Source: G963674665 sp964609625 (GTDB taxonomy: Bacteria > Desulfobacterota > Desulfovibrionia > Desulfovibrionales > Desulfovibrionaceae). Taken from it: a DNA stretch of 64,000 nucleotides. The position numbers and the translations under genes are program-made. A model generated the notes under the pieces. That model saw nothing but the letters and a program-made list of their open reading frames with translations. It was not told the origin of the DNA and searched no databases. This document shows positions 46,605 through 54,261 of this stretch, piece after piece. How positions within the stretch are numbered: position 1 is the first letter of the stretch; the number at the start of each line of letters is the position of its first letter. The DNA is taken from contig CAZSRS010000004.1 in NCBI GenBank assembly GCA_964609625.1, positions 1 to 64,000 of the forward strand, given 5' to 3'.

Positions 46605-46648
46605 AACACCCCTGTTTCCCGCGTAACCACTTTTCCCTTTCCTTTACC

Positions 46649-47482
46649 ATGTCCAAGAAAAACAAGCCGCCGTTGCCCGCTCCGGAGAGCCTGGGACTGC
46701 CTCTCGTCGGCGTGGAGAGTCACGCCCACCTCGACATGGAGCCCTTCCAGGACGACCTGGAGGAGGTCCTCGTCCGCGCTCGAGCCGCTGGCGTGCGCGA
46801 GATCGGCCAAGTGTTTCTCGACCCCACCGCCTACAGGGAGGGGCGTTCCCGCTTCGCCGCCCACGAGCAGGTCTTTTTCCTCCTCGGCATCCACCCCCAC
46901 GACGCCGTGACGTGCGACGACAACGCGCTTGCGGCCATTGACCAGGCATTTTCCCAGGATCCCAGACTGCGCGCCCTGGGCGAGATCGGGCTGGACTATT
47001 ATTACATGCACTCGCCCATGGAGGTGCAGCAGCAGGCCTTCCGCGACCAGCTGGCCCTTGCCAGGCAGCGCGACCTGCCAGTGGTGGTGCACTCCAGGGA
47101 CGCCGAAGAAGACACAGTGGCCATTTTGCTGGACATGGGCTTTGCCCACCGTCCCCTGCTCTGGCACTGCTTCGGCCGCGACGCGGCCTTTGCGGGCCGG
47201 CTGCTGGAACTGGGCTGGCACATCTCCATCCCCGGTCCCGTGACCTTTCCCAAGAGCGAGGCCCTGCGAGCGGCCGCGGCCGTTGTGCCCGATGGCAGGC
47301 TTCTGCTGGAGACCGACTGCCCCTTCCTGAGTCCCGCGCCATACAGGGGCAAGCGCAACGAGCCCGCCTACCTGGTGTTCACGGCGCAGACCGTGGCCAT
47401 GGCCCGAGGGGTGTCGGTGGGAGAGGTCTGGCAAAGTTGCGGCGACACGGCCCGCAGGTTTTTTGGATTGCCTTCAGTGTGA
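46649..47482 (+). CDS. TatD family deoxyribonuclease/hydrolase
   Basis: A 277-residue metal-dependent hydrolase with a TIM-barrel fold. Metal ligands are the pair of histidines in VESHAHLDM, then GIHPHD, GEIGLDYYY, VVHSRDAEEDT, LLWHCFG and LLETDCPFLSP. This is the pattern of TatD DNases, which act in DNA repair or degradation; substrate specificity varies within the family. The first block reads SHAHLD instead of the usual SHCHLD/SHAHL. Its 3' end overlaps the convergent RuvC-fold gene by 9 bases. Confidence 0.88.
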   Translation: MSKKNKPPLPAPESLGLPLVGVESHAHLDMEPFQDDLEEVLVRARAAGVREIGQVFLDPTAYREGRSRFAAHEQVFFLLGIHPHDAVTCDDNALAAIDQAFSQDPRLRALGEIGLDYYYMHSPMEVQQQAFRDQLALARQRDLPVVVHSRDAEEDTVAILLDMGFAHRPLLWHCFGRDAAFAGRLLELGWHISIPGPVTFPKSEALRAAAAVVPDGRLLLETDCPFLSPAPYRGKRNEPAYLVFTAQTVAMARGVSVGEVWQSCGDTARRFFGLPSV

Positions 47483-47944
47483 ATCCTGCTCCCTGCCCCA
47501 GCCCAGGAGCCTGACGGCATAGTGCCCGATGCACAGGGCCTCGGCCGCGTCGTGGGTCAGGGGGGTAGGCCCGGCCGCTCCAGACCCGGCGAGGATGCGC
47601 CGGGCCAGGACCCCGGCGCTGGCCTTGGCCAGAGAGCTACCACCACGCTGCCGCTTGAAGAACAGTTCCTCACGCCATTCCTCGGCGCTCAGCCGCAGGA
47701 CCTCCAGGCCCCGCCGGGCGGCCTCGCGCTCCCAGGCCGTGGCCACGGCCCCACCGCCCTCGAGCACCAGTACCTCCAGCGCCGGCATGTCCAAAAGCAG
47801 CCCCCTGAGCCAACGCTTGAGTGCGGCCATGGAGGGCAAACGCCTGGAGCGCGCCCACAAAGGGCAGCCACAGCGGTCGAAACAGGCAACCCCTGTTTTC
47901 AGGCCGAGATCCACGGCCAGCAAGGCGCAGGGCTTGCCGGCCAT
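47474..47944 (-). CDS. RuvC-like (RNase H fold) protein, function unknown
   Basis: A 156-residue protein with a ribonuclease-H-like core: the first acidic strand ALLAVDLGLKTGVACF, a second strand LEVLVLEGGG, and a C-terminal helix THDAAEALCIGHYAV with an Asp-Ala pattern like RuvC. This is the three-carboxylate layout of Holliday-junction resolvases and YqgF, but it does not match either closely. The ribosome site is weak. Its start is 6 bases from the end of the acyl-ACP thioesterase gene, so the two form a unit. Confidence 0.6.
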   Translation of the reverse strand: MAGKPCALLAVDLGLKTGVACFDRCGCPLWARSRRLPSMAALKRWLRGLLLDMPALEVLVLEGGGAVATAWEREAARRGLEVLRLSAEEWREELFFKRQRGGSSLAKASAGVLARRILAGSGAAGPTPLTHDAAEALCIGHYAVRLLGWGREQDSH

Positions 47945-47950
47945 GCGGGC

Positions 47951-48715
47951 TCAGTCCCGCTGCCAGTAGCTGATGGCGCTGGTCAGTTCGCTGTGATCGG
48001 CATCCTTGCACAGCTGATGCAGCAGGACCATGTGCTCGGAAAAGCATGCAAGATCGGAGTGCGGCGCGCACAGTGAGCGCGCCCGTTCCCCCATGATCAG
48101 CTCTGCGCGATAGCGGATGCGCATCTCGCACAGCCGCCAGGGCGCGGGCGCCAGGGGCATGGCTGCCTCCAGCAGCCACTGGCAGAGGGCGGCGTTGTTT
48201 ACATGGCCGTTGTAATCCAAGTCCGCGAAGCGCACCACGAAGAGGGTTTCGGAAGTGGGCATTGCCAGATCCTGTACCTTGTCCGGCTCGAAGCCCAACT
48301 CTTCCGGCGCGTCGGGGGGTGGTTGGATGGCGCGCACATCCTCGGGCATGCGGATGGCGACACGCTTCTCCACATCGAGCATGGGCCAGGCACTGACGGC
48401 GCGGGCCAGCAGCTCGTCCCCGACGAGCACGCGGAACTGGCGGAAGGCATAGAGCTTGTTGCTGCCGCTGGCCCAGGTAAGCACCGTGAGGCTGTCGCCG
48501 AAGCGCGGCAAACGGTGGATCACCAGGCGCAGCCTGGCCAGGACCCAGGCGCGGTTGCGCTCCAGCAGCGAGCCGAAGCCCACCCCCAGGGCATGGGCAT
48601 TGGCGTCGGCCGCGTCCTGTAGGTAGTTGCAAAGCTGCTGCACGTGCACGAAGCCGTCCGGCCCGGCCTCATAGCCACGGACCTGAAAGTGATGCGTGTG
48701 GACGAAAGCCTGCAT
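47951..48715 (-). CDS. Acyl-ACP thioesterase
   Basis: A 254-residue double-hot-dog protein of the FatA/acyl-ACP thioesterase family. The N-terminal hot-dog shows HHFQVRGYEAGPDGFVHVQQLCNYLQDAA, and the C-terminal one has FVVRFADLDYNGHVNNAALCQWLLEA, where the DLDYNGHVNN motif carries the catalytic Asn-His. The enzyme releases free fatty acids from acyl carrier protein. It is encoded on the same strand as, and just downstream of, flagellin, with the flagellin terminator in between. Confidence 0.87.
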   Translation of the reverse strand: MQAFVHTHHFQVRGYEAGPDGFVHVQQLCNYLQDAADANAHALGVGFGSLLERNRAWVLARLRLVIHRLPRFGDSLTVLTWASGSNKLYAFRQFRVLVGDELLARAVSAWPMLDVEKRVAIRMPEDVRAIQPPPDAPEELGFEPDKVQDLAMPTSETLFVVRFADLDYNGHVNNAALCQWLLEAAMPLAPAPWRLCEMRIRYRAELIMGERARSLCAPHSDLACFSEHMVLLHQLCKDADHSELTSAISYWQRD

Positions 48716-48773
48716 GGGTGGGGACTATAGGTCCGAGCCGGACAGGTGGCAAGGACGATATCCGTGGGAAACA

Positions 48774-48800
48774 GGCCGGGCCGCCCGAGGCGGCCCGACC
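48774..48800 (-). terminator. Terminator of the flagellin gene
   Basis: On the minus strand a 12-base stem (GGTCGGGCCGCC / GGCGGCCCGGCC, one T-G wobble) with loop TCG is followed by TGTTTCCC, 26 bases past the flagellin stop. Confidence 0.55.
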
Positions 48801-48825
48801 GAGAGAGGGAACCGAGCTGTTTTGG

Positions 48826-49716
48826 TTAACCGCCCAAGAGCTGCATGGCCATCCTGGGCAGGGAGTTGGCCTGGGCCAGCATGGCCACCGCGGACTGGGT
48901 GAGGATCTGCTGCCGCACGAACTCCGTCATTTCCAGGGAGACGTCCACGTCGGAGATTCGGGATTCGGCAGCCTGCAGATTCTCGGCCTGGATCTCCAGG
49001 TTGGTGATGGTGTTCTCCAGCCTGTTTTGCAGTGCGCCGAGGCTGGCGCGGATCTTGTCCTTTGAAACAATGGCATCCTCGATGGCCTCCAGGGCCAACT
49101 GCGCCGCCTGCTGGGTGGAGATGGAGAAGCCGTCTCCTTCCGCCGACTGGTTCCCCAGCCCAAGGGCCGAGGCCGTGGCGGTGTCGATCTGGATGTAGTA
49201 GTAATCCTCAGCGCAGTCGTTGGCGGTACCGAAATGGATCTTCAGCTTGCCCGTGGACTCCAGCCCGCTGCCGTCATGTGTGCTGCTGGAGAGGTTGCCG
49301 TTGAGCAGGTACAGGCCGTTGAACTTGGTGGCGTTGGCGATACGGGTGATTTCCGAGGCCATGGCCTGATACTCGGAGTCGATGATCAGGCGCTGATCAG
49401 AGGTGTAGGTGCCGGTGGCCGCCTGTGTGGCCAATTCCTTCATCCGGATGAGCTTTTCGTCGATGACGCCCAAGGCGCCGTCAGCGGTCTGGATCAGGGA
49501 GATGGCGTCGTTGGCGTTACGCACGCCCTGATTCAGGCCCGCGATGTCCGCGCGCATGAGTTCGCGGACTGCCAGACCGGCCGCGTCGTCAGCGGCGGAG
49601 TTGATGCGCAGACCCGAAGAGAGCCGCGCGACCGAGGTACCGAGGGCGCCGAACGAGGACCGCAGGTTGCGGGCCGCCGTCATGGCCATAAGATTGTGAT
49701 TGATAACCAGAGACAT
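48826..49716 (-). CDS. fliC: Flagellin
   Basis: A 296-residue flagellar filament protein with the conserved N-terminal D0/D1 (SLVINHNLMAMTAARNLRSS, SSGLRINSAADDAAGLAVRELMRADIAGLNQGVRNANDAISLIQTADGALG) and C-terminal D0 (VEMTEFVRQQILTQSAVAMLAQANSLPRMAMQLLGG) regions. The middle variable part is short, about 80 residues, so this is a small flagellin. The ATG at 49716 has the site AAGGAGGAAAGGTC upstream. A CsrA-type control element occupies its leader. Confidence 0.93.
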   Translation of the reverse strand: MSLVINHNLMAMTAARNLRSSFGALGTSVARLSSGLRINSAADDAAGLAVRELMRADIAGLNQGVRNANDAISLIQTADGALGVIDEKLIRMKELATQAATGTYTSDQRLIIDSEYQAMASEITRIANATKFNGLYLLNGNLSSSTHDGSGLESTGKLKIHFGTANDCAEDYYYIQIDTATASALGLGNQSAEGDGFSISTQQAAQLALEAIEDAIVSKDKIRASLGALQNRLENTITNLEIQAENLQAAESRISDVDVSLEMTEFVRQQILTQSAVAMLAQANSLPRMAMQLLGG

Positions 49717-49720
49717 GACC

Positions 49721-49759
49721 TTTCCTCCTTGAAGTAATTACCAGAGCTTCCTTGCCTGG
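49721..49759 (-). promoter_or_regulatory. Flagellin leader with two GGA motifs: candidate CsrA binding sites
   Basis: Reading on the minus strand, CCAGGC-AAGGAA-GC(T)CTGG (49759-49741) folds so that GGA sits in the loop. Ten bases later AAGGAGGAAA (49730-49721) is the Shine-Dalgarno and contains a second GGA. This is the layout of the hag leader of Bacillus subtilis, where CsrA blocks the ribosome site. csrA and fliW are encoded 5.6 kb away in the window. Confidence 0.55.
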
Positions 49760-49778
49760 CATGTGAGAGAGAGACCTG

Positions 49779-49805
49779 AAAAACGGTAGAGCGAAACCTC
49801 CTTTA
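49779..49805 (-). promoter_or_regulatory. Possible FliA (sigma-28) promoter of flagellin
   Basis: TAAAG (49805-49801) and CCGTTTTT (from 49786) lie in the minus strand with the spacing one base shorter than the sigma-28 consensus TAAAGTTT-N11-GCCGATAA. The -10 is only partly conserved; the distance to the CsrA element and start fits. Confidence 0.35.
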
Positions 49806-50329
49806 CAATTTTTCTCAGTGAGCTTACATGCTCTTAAGATCGACTAAATGGATCGGAACTTTATGGGGTCTAAACCAATTTTTTAGATGATTCACCACGT
49901 GATGCGTGCAACAGACCAAGCGCGGCCGCAATACTCTAGGGTATTGCGCCATGCACCAGAATCTTGGCGTGGCAAAATGCTGTTGGAATGGCTGTACGTT
50001 TCGGATAATGGAGTCTTGATCGCGGCAGGACGGACAAAATGCAATCGTCTTCTACTTTTTCGGCTGAAAGCGCGGAAACTTTAGTGCCTTTCCACAAGAA
50101 TGGGCGAATTGCATCGCGGTCCCCAACCTGACAGCATGGAAACACCCGCCTTGCAGGCGAACTGGAGCGGGTCGGGCCGCGATGGCAGTGCCTTCACGCC
50201 CCCTGCCCCGTGTCGGCGTAATCGGGCATGGCCAAGCATGCCACGGCGACGTCCGCCCTGTGCCGTAAACATGCCCTGATCTCCGGGGCGCGAACATGCC
50301 GGCCTGGTTTTATTGCCAGCACTTTTTTC
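49806..50329. other. Intergenic stretch between flagellin and tRNA-Ala
   Basis: No gene is convincing. Several open frames of 60-70 codons exist but have no family signature or ribosome site. The only clear structure is the hairpin at 49927-49948. Confidence 0.5.
49927..49948. repeat. 8-base inverted repeat upstream of flagellin
   Basis: CGCAATAC-TCTAGG-GTATTGCG is a perfect hairpin about 210 bases upstream of the flagellin start. Confidence 0.45.
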
Positions 50330-50358
50330 TTGACATCCGACGAGGAATCACACAGTAT
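50330..50358 (+). promoter_or_regulatory. Promoter of tRNA-Ala
   Basis: A perfect TTGACA (50330-50335) is followed after 17 bases by CAGTAT (50353-50358), 14 bases before the tRNA. Confidence 0.5.
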
Positions 50359-50372
50359 GCCAACTTCGTTGT

Positions 50373-50448
<76 letters not shown>

Positions 50449-50465
50449 GAGATCGCACCCAGCAG

Positions 50466-50498
50466 GGCCGGTCAACCAGCAGGTTGACCGGCCTTCTT
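50466..50498 (+). terminator. Terminator of tRNA-Ala
   Basis: A perfect 12-base stem GGCCGGTCAACC / GGTTGACCGGCC with loop AGCA and TTCTT, beginning 17 bases after the tRNA. Confidence 0.75.
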
Positions 50499-50598
50499 CC
50501 TGTTGTACCTCAAGAACGTGTGGTATATTACTCAACTAGGCACACGCCAGAAGAACGATCACTGTTCACCTGTCGTGCCGGGGAGAGACAATAATACC

Positions 50599-51744
50599 AT
50601 GATCCATGACCCCAACGATTACCCCTGGGTCGATTGCGACGCCCTGCGCCACCTACCGATCGGGTGTACCGTCGTCCTGTTCGGGGCGGGGCAGGGTTCC
50701 GTGGAGTTCGTCCAGATCAACCAGCTGCTTTCCACTCCCTTCACGCTCCTGGCCGTGGCGGACAACGACTCCACCATGTGGGGCAAGCGGCTTGGCGACC
50801 TGCTGATCGTTCCGCCCGGTGAGATTTCGCGGTTGCACCCCGAACGCGTGGTCATCACCACCATTTCCGGCAAGGAGAGCGTCACGCGGCAACTCAAGGA
50901 AATGGGGATCTCCGGACAAGAGAGCGTTGTCGCCGTGGGCAAGTTTCCCAGTCAGGCGGCAAGCAACCTCCAGTCCTTCCTGCGGGGCAACGAGGCTTTC
51001 GGCATAGCCGAAAAGAGGTCGACCATCCTCCATGTCGGTCCCGGTGGCTTTCTGGGGCTGGAGTGCTGCCTCCATGCCCTGGACTTCGCGGTCATCTCCA
51101 TGGACGCCAACGCCTTCGGCATCAGCTACCCTGACGTCACCGAGGACCTGGACAAGTATCGGCGCAGCCTGCAACAGCTCCTCGCCATCACCCCTCCTGA
51201 TTGTTGCAGGAAGCGCATCGAGAAGCGATTTCTCGCGCTGTTCAGTGAATCCAACGGAAGAACCCTGCTCGACGACCGGAGCGTGCCCTACCTTTTTCCA
51301 CACCGCTTCAGCGCCATCCCCCTGGATGACGCCAGCGTCGATGCCGTCATTTCCTTCGCGGTGCTCGAGCACGTGCGGCAACCGCGGGCGGTTCTGCGGG
51401 AAATGGTCAGGGTGCTGAAACCACGGGGAAGGGCCTTCCACAGGGTCATCACCCGGGATCACCGGTCGTTCGGCAGGGTGGCCGGGTATCACCCCTTCAG
51501 CTATCTCACGCACAGCGAGGCGGCGTGGGAGGCGATCAACAAGGACAAATTCCACCAGAACAGACTGCTGCCGCACGAGTGGCTGTCAGCCTTTCAGGAG
51601 CACCTTTCGATCCAGCACTTCGCCACGCTGCAACCTTACGACCTTCCACCCGAGATGCTGGCCGAGGTGACGCGCCACAGGCCCGATCTTCGGCGCGAGC
51701 AGCTGGAATCGCTGAACTTCGAGATCGTGGCCGTGAAGGAGTGA
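50599..51744 (+). CDS. Methyltransferase with N-terminal Rossmann-like domain
   Basis: A 381-residue protein. Residues about 15-115 read CTVVLFGAGQGSVEFVQINQLL and ERVVITTISGKESVTRQLKEMGI, like the nucleotide-binding N-domains found ahead of sugar-modifying enzymes. From about residue 145 a SAM-dependent methyltransferase core follows (ILHVGPGGFLGLECCLHALDF, then SVDAVISFAVLEHVRQPRAVLREMVRVLKPRG, the Methyltransf_11 signature). ATG 50599 has GGGGAGAG about 12 bases upstream. The substrate is unknown; the domain pairing points to surface-polysaccharide or glycan methylation. It lies directly beyond the tRNA-Ala terminator. Confidence 0.72.
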   Translation: MIHDPNDYPWVDCDALRHLPIGCTVVLFGAGQGSVEFVQINQLLSTPFTLLAVADNDSTMWGKRLGDLLIVPPGEISRLHPERVVITTISGKESVTRQLKEMGISGQESVVAVGKFPSQAASNLQSFLRGNEAFGIAEKRSTILHVGPGGFLGLECCLHALDFAVISMDANAFGISYPDVTEDLDKYRRSLQQLLAITPPDCCRKRIEKRFLALFSESNGRTLLDDRSVPYLFPHRFSAIPLDDASVDAVISFAVLEHVRQPRAVLREMVRVLKPRGRAFHRVITRDHRSFGRVAGYHPFSYLTHSEAAWEAINKDKFHQNRLLPHEWLSAFQEHLSIQHFATLQPYDLPPEMLAEVTRHRPDLRREQLESLNFEIVAVKE

Positions 51745-51821
51745 TCGTGTGCCGCCCGTGCCTCGGAACCGGGGCAACGAGACGCGCCCCTGACGCGCTT
51801 CGCGCTTTTTCCTGGAGCAGC

Positions 51822-51850
51822 TTGCCAAACCCATGACATTACCGTATGTA
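51822..51850 (+). promoter_or_regulatory. Possible promoter for the small secreted protein
   Basis: TTGCCA and TATGTA with a 17-base spacer, about 89 bases before the start at 51939. Confidence 0.35.
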
Positions 51851-51938
51851 ATAATCCGACATTATCTTCCAGGCGGCAAGACATCGTTGCCCAATGGAGA
51901 GCATTTCCACCAACACGTTATTGCAAGGAGAGCGGGAA

Positions 51939-52364
51939 ATGAAAATCAGGCTTTCGTGTATCGTGATTGCAGCATTGCTGTGTATGTCCTCTGTCGCGTT
52001 TGCAGGAGACAACTATCCGTCGCTGCTTGGCAAATGGACAACGGAATCAATTGGCGGGATGTTGCTGCATGCCGAGAAGCAAAGCGACGGCACCCATTGG
52101 GAGCCTGAGCAGAAAGTCCTGAAAGGACAAATAGAATTTTCAACACAAGATGGTCCTTTTGTCACCGGGACCTATACTTCCAGCCGCTCTTCCGAGAAGT
52201 TCATCGGCATGATCTCGCGTGACGGCAAGAGTCTCCACGCCTCCGACACCGACGGCATCTGGGATTGCACCATAGTGGACAACGACACCATCGAGCTGGT
52301 GTATCGGCATGTCAAGCCCACGGACAGCGTGGTGGCCATCGGGGTCGCCAAACGGCAGAAGTAG
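51939..52364 (+). CDS. Small secreted protein, unknown function
   Basis: A 141-residue protein with a clear Sec signal peptide (MKIRLSCIVIAALLCMSSVAFA) and a mature domain of about 118 residues rich in beta-type sequence: LLGKWTTESIG, TGTYTSSRSSEKFIGMISRDGK and IVDNDTIELVYRHV. The opening GKWTxE resembles small beta-barrel, lipocalin-like domains, but I cannot name a family. The start is fixed by AAGGAG at 51926-51931, 7 bases before the ATG. It is followed by a convergent membrane protein gene. Confidence 0.7.
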   Translation: MKIRLSCIVIAALLCMSSVAFAGDNYPSLLGKWTTESIGGMLLHAEKQSDGTHWEPEQKVLKGQIEFSTQDGPFVTGTYTSSRSSEKFIGMISRDGKSLHASDTDGIWDCTIVDNDTIELVYRHVKPTDSVVAIGVAKRQK

Positions 52365-52440
52365 CCGGCGCTCCAAGACTGGATTGACGTCACCAGAGGC
52401 AGTTGTGCGGAAGCTTGTGTGGGAAGCGCAGACCCCGCCT

Positions 52441-53028
52441 TTACTCTTGAGGTTTTACTGCCTGTTTGGCAATCCGTTCACGCTGGTGTCGTTTTTGTGA
52501 TTTAAACCATTCGGTAAAGAAAATGCCAAACATGGTGATGCCGAACGACAATAGACCATACAACCAATCCGGTCCACCAAACTTCATGGATTTCGCGAGA
52601 GCTATCACTGTGGAGCAGATGAACAAGCATCCCCAAAAAATGGTCAAATTGCGGCACCCGGCTATGAATTCTGGATTTCCCCACTGCTCCTTTGGGACAC
52701 TTTCACGTGCAAACTGCAGAACGAATGGTTTTCCCAGAGCGATCGAGACCCAGGTGATGACGGCAAGCGTTAGCGGAGCCAGTATCCCCATGTGCTGCAT
52801 TACCCAGACATTTTTGAGCGCGGCGACAAGGATGAGGTTGGCGCTGAAAAATACTAAAGACCCCCATGCGAGTATGAATCCCTTCTTCAATTGGGAATAC
52901 CCGACTACAAGAGAAATCAGGAAAGAAAGGACAATGGCTATTTCAAGCCGAAGAAGGGAAGGTCCAGCCAGCACGGCGAAAGCGATCCACGGGAGGAACC
53001 CCATGAGCAGTTTCAACAGGTCTTTCAT
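52441..53028 (-). CDS. Conserved membrane protein, unknown function
   Basis: A 195-residue inner-membrane protein with about six hydrophobic segments (for example LLMGFLPWIAFAVLAGPSLL and LEIAIVLSFLISLVVGY at the start, and GILAPLTLAVITWVSIALG). The ATG at 53028 has AGGAG 7 bases upstream and overlaps the stop of maf by four bases (ATGA). The segment layout recalls intracellular septation protein A-like families, without enough identity to name one. The A/T content of this gene is noticeably higher than its surroundings. Confidence 0.7.
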   Translation of the reverse strand: MKDLLKLLMGFLPWIAFAVLAGPSLLRLEIAIVLSFLISLVVGYSQLKKGFILAWGSLVFFSANLILVAALKNVWVMQHMGILAPLTLAVITWVSIALGKPFVLQFARESVPKEQWGNPEFIAGCRNLTIFWGCLFICSTVIALAKSMKFGGPDWLYGLLSFGITMFGIFFTEWFKSQKRHQRERIAKQAVKPQE

Positions 53029-53669
53029 TTGTACACTCCTGGGAAGGTTACCGGACGCACTATAACACACTCCAGCACCTCGGCCAACGGCAACCCCACC
53101 ACGTTGGTGTACGAGCCACGCAACTCGCGCACCAGGAAGGCGCCGCGCCCCTGGATGGCGTAGCCGCCGGCCTTGTCCAGGGGTTCGCCGCAGGCTGCGT
53201 AGGCCGCAAGCATGGGGCTAGGCCAGCTGACCATGCGCACCTCGGTGCGCACGCTGAAGACGTGCTCCTTCGCGCCCTGGACCAGGGCGCAACCCGTGAT
53301 CACGGCGTGATCGCGCCCCCCTGCTCCGTCGTCCGCGGTGAGGGCCTCGAGCATGGCCAGGGCGTGTGCCTCGTCCCGGGGCTTACCCAGAATCTCCCGG
53401 CCCAGCACGACAATGGTGTCGGCCCCGAGCACCCTGGCCTCGGGGAAGCGCCCGGCCACGTCCCGCGCCTTGACCAGGGCGGCGCGCCGGGCATAGGCGG
53501 CAGGGTCCTCGTCCGGCAAAGAGGGCGGTTCCTCGCAAAGGGGTGGTTGGACGGTGAACTCCAGACCCGCCCCCCTGAGGAGTTCGCGCCGTCTGGGCGA
53601 ACCCGAAGCGAGCAGCAGTTGATGGTGCGAGGCATAAGGGGGGGCGTTGGGCGCGGCGAGTTTCGTCAT
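53025..53669 (-). CDS. maf: Maf-like nucleotide pyrophosphatase
   Basis: A 214-residue protein of the Maf/YceF/YhdE family, which hydrolyses non-canonical or pyrimidine nucleoside triphosphates (septum-formation inhibitor in Bacillus). The N-terminal motif is LLASGSPRRRELL, followed by VLGADTIVVLGREILGKP and GYAIQGRGAFLVRELRGSYTNVVGLPL. The start at 53669 has the site TGGAGG, and the frame opens further upstream without a ribosome site. It is encoded divergently from DVU0524-flgM, and co-translated with the membrane protein. Confidence 0.92.
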   Translation of the reverse strand: MTKLAAPNAPPYASHHQLLLASGSPRRRELLRGAGLEFTVQPPLCEEPPSLPDEDPAAYARRAALVKARDVAGRFPEARVLGADTIVVLGREILGKPRDEAHALAMLEALTADDGAGGRDHAVITGCALVQGAKEHVFSVRTEVRMVSWPSPMLAAYAACGEPLDKAGGYAIQGRGAFLVRELRGSYTNVVGLPLAEVLECVIVRPVTFPGVYK

Positions 53670-53757
53670 TGGGCCTCCAGATGTCGGGGGTTTGCACATT
53701 TCCTGGCTTCGGAGCTGTAGGTATTGGGTATGCTTGCAAAAGGCAAAGAAAATTTTC

Positions 53758-53793
53758 CGGCATTTTGGCCTAAAGTAATAAAGGAAAATGCCG
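53758..53793. repeat. Inverted repeat spanning the FliA promoter
   Basis: CGGCATTTT (53758-53766) and AAAATGCCG (53785-53793) are exact complements separated by 18 bases. The right arm overlaps the -10 and the left arm precedes the -35, placing it as a candidate operator. Confidence 0.5.
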
Positions 53794-53797
53794 ATAG
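53771..53797 (+). promoter_or_regulatory. FliA (sigma-28) promoter of the DVU0524-flgM operon
   Basis: TAAAGTAA, an 11-base spacer and GCCGATAG match the sigma-28 consensus (TAAAGTTT-N11-GCCGATAA) almost exactly, ending 23 bases before the GTG at 53821. Confidence 0.85.
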
Positions 53798-53820
53798 GGG
53801 AAACGAGAGGGAGAACCACC

Positions 53821-54234
53821 GTGAGCTTGAAGCCGTTTTACGTCCGCAACATGCTGCTGCAATACGACAGGCAGCTGGTCACCGGCCGCCGGCTGACACG
53901 TTACCGCCGTCTCATGGGCGGGGGCGCCGAGGGCGAGGAGACGATCCCCCGAGAGGTCAAGCGCCGGCAGCTGGTGGAGCGGGTGGCTCGCGAGATCGTG
54001 GAGAACCTGCTGATGTCCAGCAGCGAGAGCGATATCGTCAAGGCGGTGCGGGCGCAACTGGAACAGGAGATGGGGTGCGCGCTGCTCTTCGAATACCCCA
54101 TCATGGCCCAGGACCTGGAAATCTTCAAGGTGACCGCGCAAGGACCCGAGGAGGTGACTGCACAGGAAAAGTTGCTGATCCTGAACAAGTTGTGGAAGAT
54201 CACCCTTGATAAGGTGGACGAAACCATGCTGTAA
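53821..54234 (+). CDS. DVU0524 family FlgM-associated protein
   Basis: A 137-residue protein that precedes flgM in Desulfovibrio-type genomes. The sequence SLKPFYVRNMLLQYDRQLVTGRRLTRYRR at the N-terminus and the charged helical body are what I recognise of this family; no catalytic or DNA-binding motif is visible. The start is GTG 53821 with GGAGAACC 8-10 bases upstream, directly behind the FliA promoter. Co-transcription with flgM (27 bases downstream) and FliA control suggest a role in late flagellar regulation, perhaps FlgM export or binding. That role is inference. Confidence 0.82.
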   Translation: MSLKPFYVRNMLLQYDRQLVTGRRLTRYRRLMGGGAEGEETIPREVKRRQLVERVAREIVENLLMSSSESDIVKAVRAQLEQEMGCALLFEYPIMAQDLEIFKVTAQGPEEVTAQEKLLILNKLWKITLDKVDETML

Positions 54235-54261
54235 TGGGTTTCGCAGCCTGGAGAGACGAAC

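Noticed and set aside
49887..50145. Small open frames between flagellin and tRNA-Ala
   Set aside because: No ribosome sites and no family patterns; codon composition looks random.
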